This document shows, one piece after another, positions 6,892 through 8,480 of a DNA stretch of 8,480 nt (positions are counted from its first letter, which is position 1; each line of letters opens with the position of its first letter). The position numbers and the translations under genes are program-made. The notes below the pieces were generated by a model. The model had not been told where the DNA came from. It did no database searches and worked only from the letters and a program-made list of their open reading frames with translations. Source of the DNA: Paraprevotella stercoravium (GTDB lineage Bacteria > Bacteroidota > Bacteroidia > Bacteroidales > Bacteroidaceae); the NCBI GenBank assembly GCA_018883665.1, contig JAHLFU010000187.1:1-8480 (forward strand), written 5' to 3'.

Positions 6892-8007
6892 TTAGGTCTG
6901 CTGATGTTGCATAGATACAATTTTGCAGTCTGGACAGAACTCAATATAAAGTGTTCCCTCTGTACCATCAAACAAAGTATCCCATTGAATTTGAGCAAGG
7001 TATTTCATGGGCTTTCCGCAATGAGGACAGGTTGTATATTCCCAATCCTGTACCCAGTTTGCAAATCCGCCAATAGTGTTTACATCTTCGCTCGCTGCGC
7101 CATAAAATAGAGGCACAGACATTTTGCCCAACACAAAAAGATTGTCAGCAAGTGCCTTGTAATCCTCCGGTCTAACATAGCAATCCATTTTCTCTTCCCC
7201 ATCAAAAAGCTCCGAGGGAAAAACCTCTACATCGCCATCAAGTGTAAAACTATTGAATGCCGGACCTTTCAAAAATCCTACACAGTTAGGGCAACATGTA
7301 GCAGTAAGAATACCGTCTAATCCTAAAAATTTCAGTCGCTCATCTCTTCCGTCCAAAACCAGTATATCTACCATGTGACCACCACAATGAGGACAAGTAT
7401 CTTCCCGCACCCGACCAATTTTGACTGGGGACACTTCGTTAAGTGTTCCTTTGACCATTGGATAACATGTATTAAAGTTGAGTTGTATTCGATGCCCTTC
7501 TTTGTTAAAAGTCCAGCCGCCACATTGAGCATAGATAGACGGATCAACATGTAGATTTGCACGCCAATCACGAGGATTTTTTTCCAATTCTAACAGCGTT
7601 TCCATAGCTTTATCATCACCTTGCATTGCAAGACAACACATCAAGTTGTTGGCCTCTTGAGAATCGTCTGTTTTTTGCAGGGCAGCTATCAGTCCATCTC
7701 TCACATTTTCTGGTGCATGGTAGTAAATCTCACAAGGATAGTATATCTCTGCGGTCAATGCCTTACTTTGGATTTCCGGTGTAATGGCATTCTGATAACT
7801 GAGTAGTTGCCAGAATATAGTAAACTCCGGATCTTCCATATCTGCCAACCGCTGGATATTGCTAATCAAAAGTTCCTGTTTTTCTTTAATTTGCTCTGCT
7901 GTCCAATTCATAACAGACTGTCTGTCTTGTTCAGACTTGCATTTCCAACATAAGCCTTCATAGCCCAAAGGAGTGCCGCAAATCGGGCATTGGTAGTTAA
8001 GTTTCAT
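6892..8007 (-). CDS. zinc-ribbon protein with DUF1963/YwqG-like C-terminus
   Basis: This 371-residue protein opens the operon. The start is the ATG at 8007, 8 nt after AAGGAG. Upstream in-frame starts lie within the leader hairpin and lack a ribosome binding site. Three potential four-Cys clusters are visible: C7/C10/C20/C23 (CPIC, CWKC), C205/C208/C239/C242 (CPHCGGHM, CPNC) and C327/C330/C358/C361 (CPHCGKPM, CPDC). Residues 54-145 are helical and look HEAT-like (LIAALQKTDDSQEANNLMCC). The C-terminal 60 residues (IGGFANWVQDWEYTTCPHCG, then MKYLAQIQWD, then LYIEFCPDC) closely resemble the end of DUF1963/YwqG proteins. Those are of unknown biochemical function and are common in toxin-immunity neighbourhoods. 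It is soluble, with no signal peptide. Zinc binding is inferred from the Cys spacing. It could alternatively be a separate zinc-ribbon family that shares only the tail. Confidence 0.85.
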   Translation of the reverse strand: MKLNYQCPICGTPLGYEGLCWKCKSEQDRQSVMNWTAEQIKEKQELLISNIQRLADMEDPEFTIFWQLLSYQNAITPEIQSKALTAEIYYPCEIYYHAPENVRDGLIAALQKTDDSQEANNLMCCLAMQGDDKAMETLLELEKNPRDWRANLHVDPSIYAQCGGWTFNKEGHRIQLNFNTCYPMVKGTLNEVSPVKIGRVREDTCPHCGGHMVDILVLDGRDERLKFLGLDGILTATCCPNCVGFLKGPAFNSFTLDGDVEVFPSELFDGEEKMDCYVRPEDYKALADNLFVLGKMSVPLFYGAASEDVNTIGGFANWVQDWEYTTCPHCGKPMKYLAQIQWDTLFDGTEGTLYIEFCPDCKIVSMQHQQT

Positions 8008-8015
8008 AGCATTTT

Positions 8016-8021
8016 CTCCTT
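8016..8021 (-). promoter_or_regulatory. ribosome binding site of the first operon gene
   Basis: AAGGAG on the minus strand, 8 nt before the ATG at 8007, just downstream of the T-rich tract that follows the leader hairpin. It fixes the start of the zinc-ribbon gene and argues against the longer in-frame extension to a GTG at 8055. Confidence 0.65.
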
Positions 8022-8027
8022 TCCTCA

Positions 8028-8079
8028 TAAAATAAAAATACCTTGCGTCATTCACAACAAGGCGTGAAGGGACGCAAGG
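8028..8079 (-). terminator. terminator-like hairpin in the operon leader (candidate attenuator)
   Basis: On the minus strand CCTTGCGTC (8079-8071) pairs perfectly with GACGCAAGG (8049-8041). Inside it, TTCAC (8068-8064) pairs with GTGAA (8055-8051) across a small CC/T internal loop, leaving an 8-nt loop. That gives 14 base pairs. TATTTTTATTTTA follows immediately. In the other direction there is no T-run, so the structure is oriented with the operon. It lies between the only visible promoter and the first gene, 33 nt before its start codon. A fully efficient terminator here would silence the operon, so read-through or regulation is implied. Confidence 0.65.
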
Positions 8080-8215
8080 CTAAACAGACCACATTAAAAT
8101 TAAATGCAGCTTTACCGTGAGTGTCGTATTCCGTTATTAAAAAAAGTATCAGATCTTTATGTATATCTAAACCCTTTAAGCGGGAATTACTGATATTTGT
8201 TTGGTTGATAAGCAT
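8048..8215 (-). CDS. possible 55-residue leader small ORF
   Basis: An ATG at 8215 lies about 45 nt downstream of the predicted transcription start, preceded by AAAAAAAGGA with a longish 10-nt spacing. The frame encodes 55 residues beginning MLINQTNISNSRLKGLDI and ending in ALRPFTPCCE. The TGA stop (8050-8048) lies inside the leader hairpin, between its two stem halves. I recognise no family, signal peptide or membrane segment. There is no codon run that would point to amino-acid attenuation. If translated, a ribosome reaching the stop would cover the hairpin and could stop it from forming. It may equally be a chance open frame in an untranslated leader, or a small gene whose own terminator is the hairpin. 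Confidence 0.35.
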   Translation of the reverse strand: MLINQTNISNSRLKGLDIHKDLILFLITEYDTHGKAAFNFNVVCLALRPFTPCCE

Positions 8216-8266
8216 AAAAATATTTTCCTTTTTTTAATCAAACATATATCTCTACCCATATTCTAA

Positions 8267-8295
8267 ATTATACCATATCTTTCCCTACAATGCAA
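8267..8295 (-). promoter_or_regulatory. near-consensus sigma-A promoter of the operon
   Basis: On the minus strand, TTGCAT (8295-8290) and TATAAT (8272-8267) are separated by exactly 17 nt. A TGG directly before the -10 gives an extended -10 (TGGTATAAT). The predicted transcription start is near 8260, giving a leader of about 250 nt before the ATG at 8007. It lies just downstream of the WYL gene's terminator, so the operon is transcribed separately from the regulator gene. Confidence 0.8.
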
Positions 8296-8303
8296 GCCCT
8301 TAT

Positions 8304-8330
8304 AAAAAAATCACATAGCAAACGCGATTT
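8304..8330 (-). terminator. intrinsic terminator of the WYL regulator gene
   Basis: The minus strand has AAATCGCG (8330-8323), loop TTTGCTA, then TGTGATTT (8315-8308). This makes an 8-bp stem with two G-T wobbles, followed by further T residues to 8304. The stem overlaps the WYL stop codon. It is modest in strength but well placed. Confidence 0.6.
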
Positions 8331-8480
8331 ACTCTATTTTTGCCAAAATCCCTCTAATAAACTCTTTGAACTGTTGCCGTGTCGGTTTCGGATCTATTAT
8401 TTTAACTTGTCCTTCAAAAGTTGACAACCAAGCGAAAAAAGTTTTACTTACTCTGACTGTCGTATGTATGATATACCCAT
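8329..8480 (-). CDS. WYL-domain transcriptional regulator, C-terminal end (5' part outside window)
   Basis: Fifty codons are visible before a TAA at 8331-8329. The sequence runs from GYIIHTTVRVSKTFFAWLST through FEGQVKIIDPKPTRQQFKEF to IRGILAKIE. The pattern of a beta strand (TVRVS), FFAWLSTFEGQVKII, DPKPTRQQF and a final helix is the usual C-terminal tail of HTH-WYL regulators (typical ending: WL..FG..V.I..P......F......I...Y/E). These are cytoplasmic DNA-binding proteins that sense ligands or nucleic acids through the WYL domain, and many sit next to defence genes. The N-terminal HTH and the WYL motif itself are outside the window. Whether it controls the operon promoter about 40 nt downstream of its stop is unknown. 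Confidence 0.7.
   Translation of the reverse strand, partial: GYIIHTTVRVSKTFFAWLSTFEGQVKIIDPKPTRQQFKEFIRGILAKIE

Noticed and set aside
6879..6998. Longer start for the Imm17-like gene, overlapping the zinc-ribbon gene by about 100 nt
   Set aside because: The upstream codons overlap the conserved Cys-rich end of the preceding gene. A proper AAAAGGA site fits the ATG at 6878.
8008..8055. Extension of the zinc-ribbon gene to a GTG at 8055 (or an ATG at 8034)
   Set aside because: The extension reads through the leader hairpin and the Shine-Dalgarno site and has no ribosome binding site of its own. The ATG at 8007 has AAGGAG at 8 nt.
8104..8193. Plus-strand 29-codon frame (MQLYRECRIPLLKK)
   Set aside because: It lies opposite the operon leader, has no convincing promoter or ribosome binding site, and its length is expected by chance.
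8200..8244. Imperfect inverted repeat (TTTGGTTGAT and ATCAAAC) near the start of the leader
   Set aside because: The arms match over only a few bases with a mismatch and a loop of about 27 nt in AT-rich DNA, too weak to call an operator or hairpin.
1..8480. CRISPR array, insertion sequence, tRNA or phage attachment site
   Set aside because: No regularly spaced repeats, terminal inverted repeats, transposase or integrase motifs, or tRNA-like cloverleaf could be seen.

Overview
The window looks like a fragment of a low-to-moderate GC Bacillota genome, most likely a gut-type clostridium (Lachnospiraceae/Oscillospiraceae-like). That assignment is inferred from strong AGGAG-type ribosome binding sites, an AT-rich sigma-A-like promoter and the protein families present. 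No rRNA, tRNA, transposase, integrase or CRISPR array is visible.

All recognised genes lie on the minus strand, so the biological order runs from high to low coordinates. At the right edge is the last 50 codons of a WYL-domain transcriptional regulator, closed by an intrinsic terminator (8304-8330). Next comes a near-consensus extended -10 promoter (8267-8295) and a leader of about 250 nt. The leader contains a possible 55-codon small ORF (8048-8215) and a strong terminator-like hairpin (8041-8079) followed by a T-rich tract, just ahead of the first structural gene.

Nine tightly packed genes follow, 12-33 nt apart: a zinc-ribbon/DUF1963-like protein (6892-8007); a two-TM Imm17-like peptide (6660-6878); a DUF1266 protein (5928-6647); a helical-repeat protein (5067-5915); a small acidic unknown (4699-5049); a 938-residue TPR/DUF2185(Imm33) protein with a duplicated TPR module (1849-4665); a WGR/YfeS-like protein (1057-1827); a C_GCAxxG_C_C cysteine protein (591-1040); and a DUF4261 protein running off the left edge with an apparent 1-nt frameshift (1-578).

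The combination of DUF2185/Imm33, Imm17-like, DUF1963-like, DUF1266, WGR/YfeS and DUF4261 genes without any toxin resembles the heterogeneous polyimmunity loci known from polymorphic-toxin biology. On that reading the operon would encode a set of unrelated cytoplasmic and membrane proteins protecting the cell from neighbours' toxins. The functional reading is inference. The operon layout, the promoter, the hairpin and the frameshift are read directly from the sequence.
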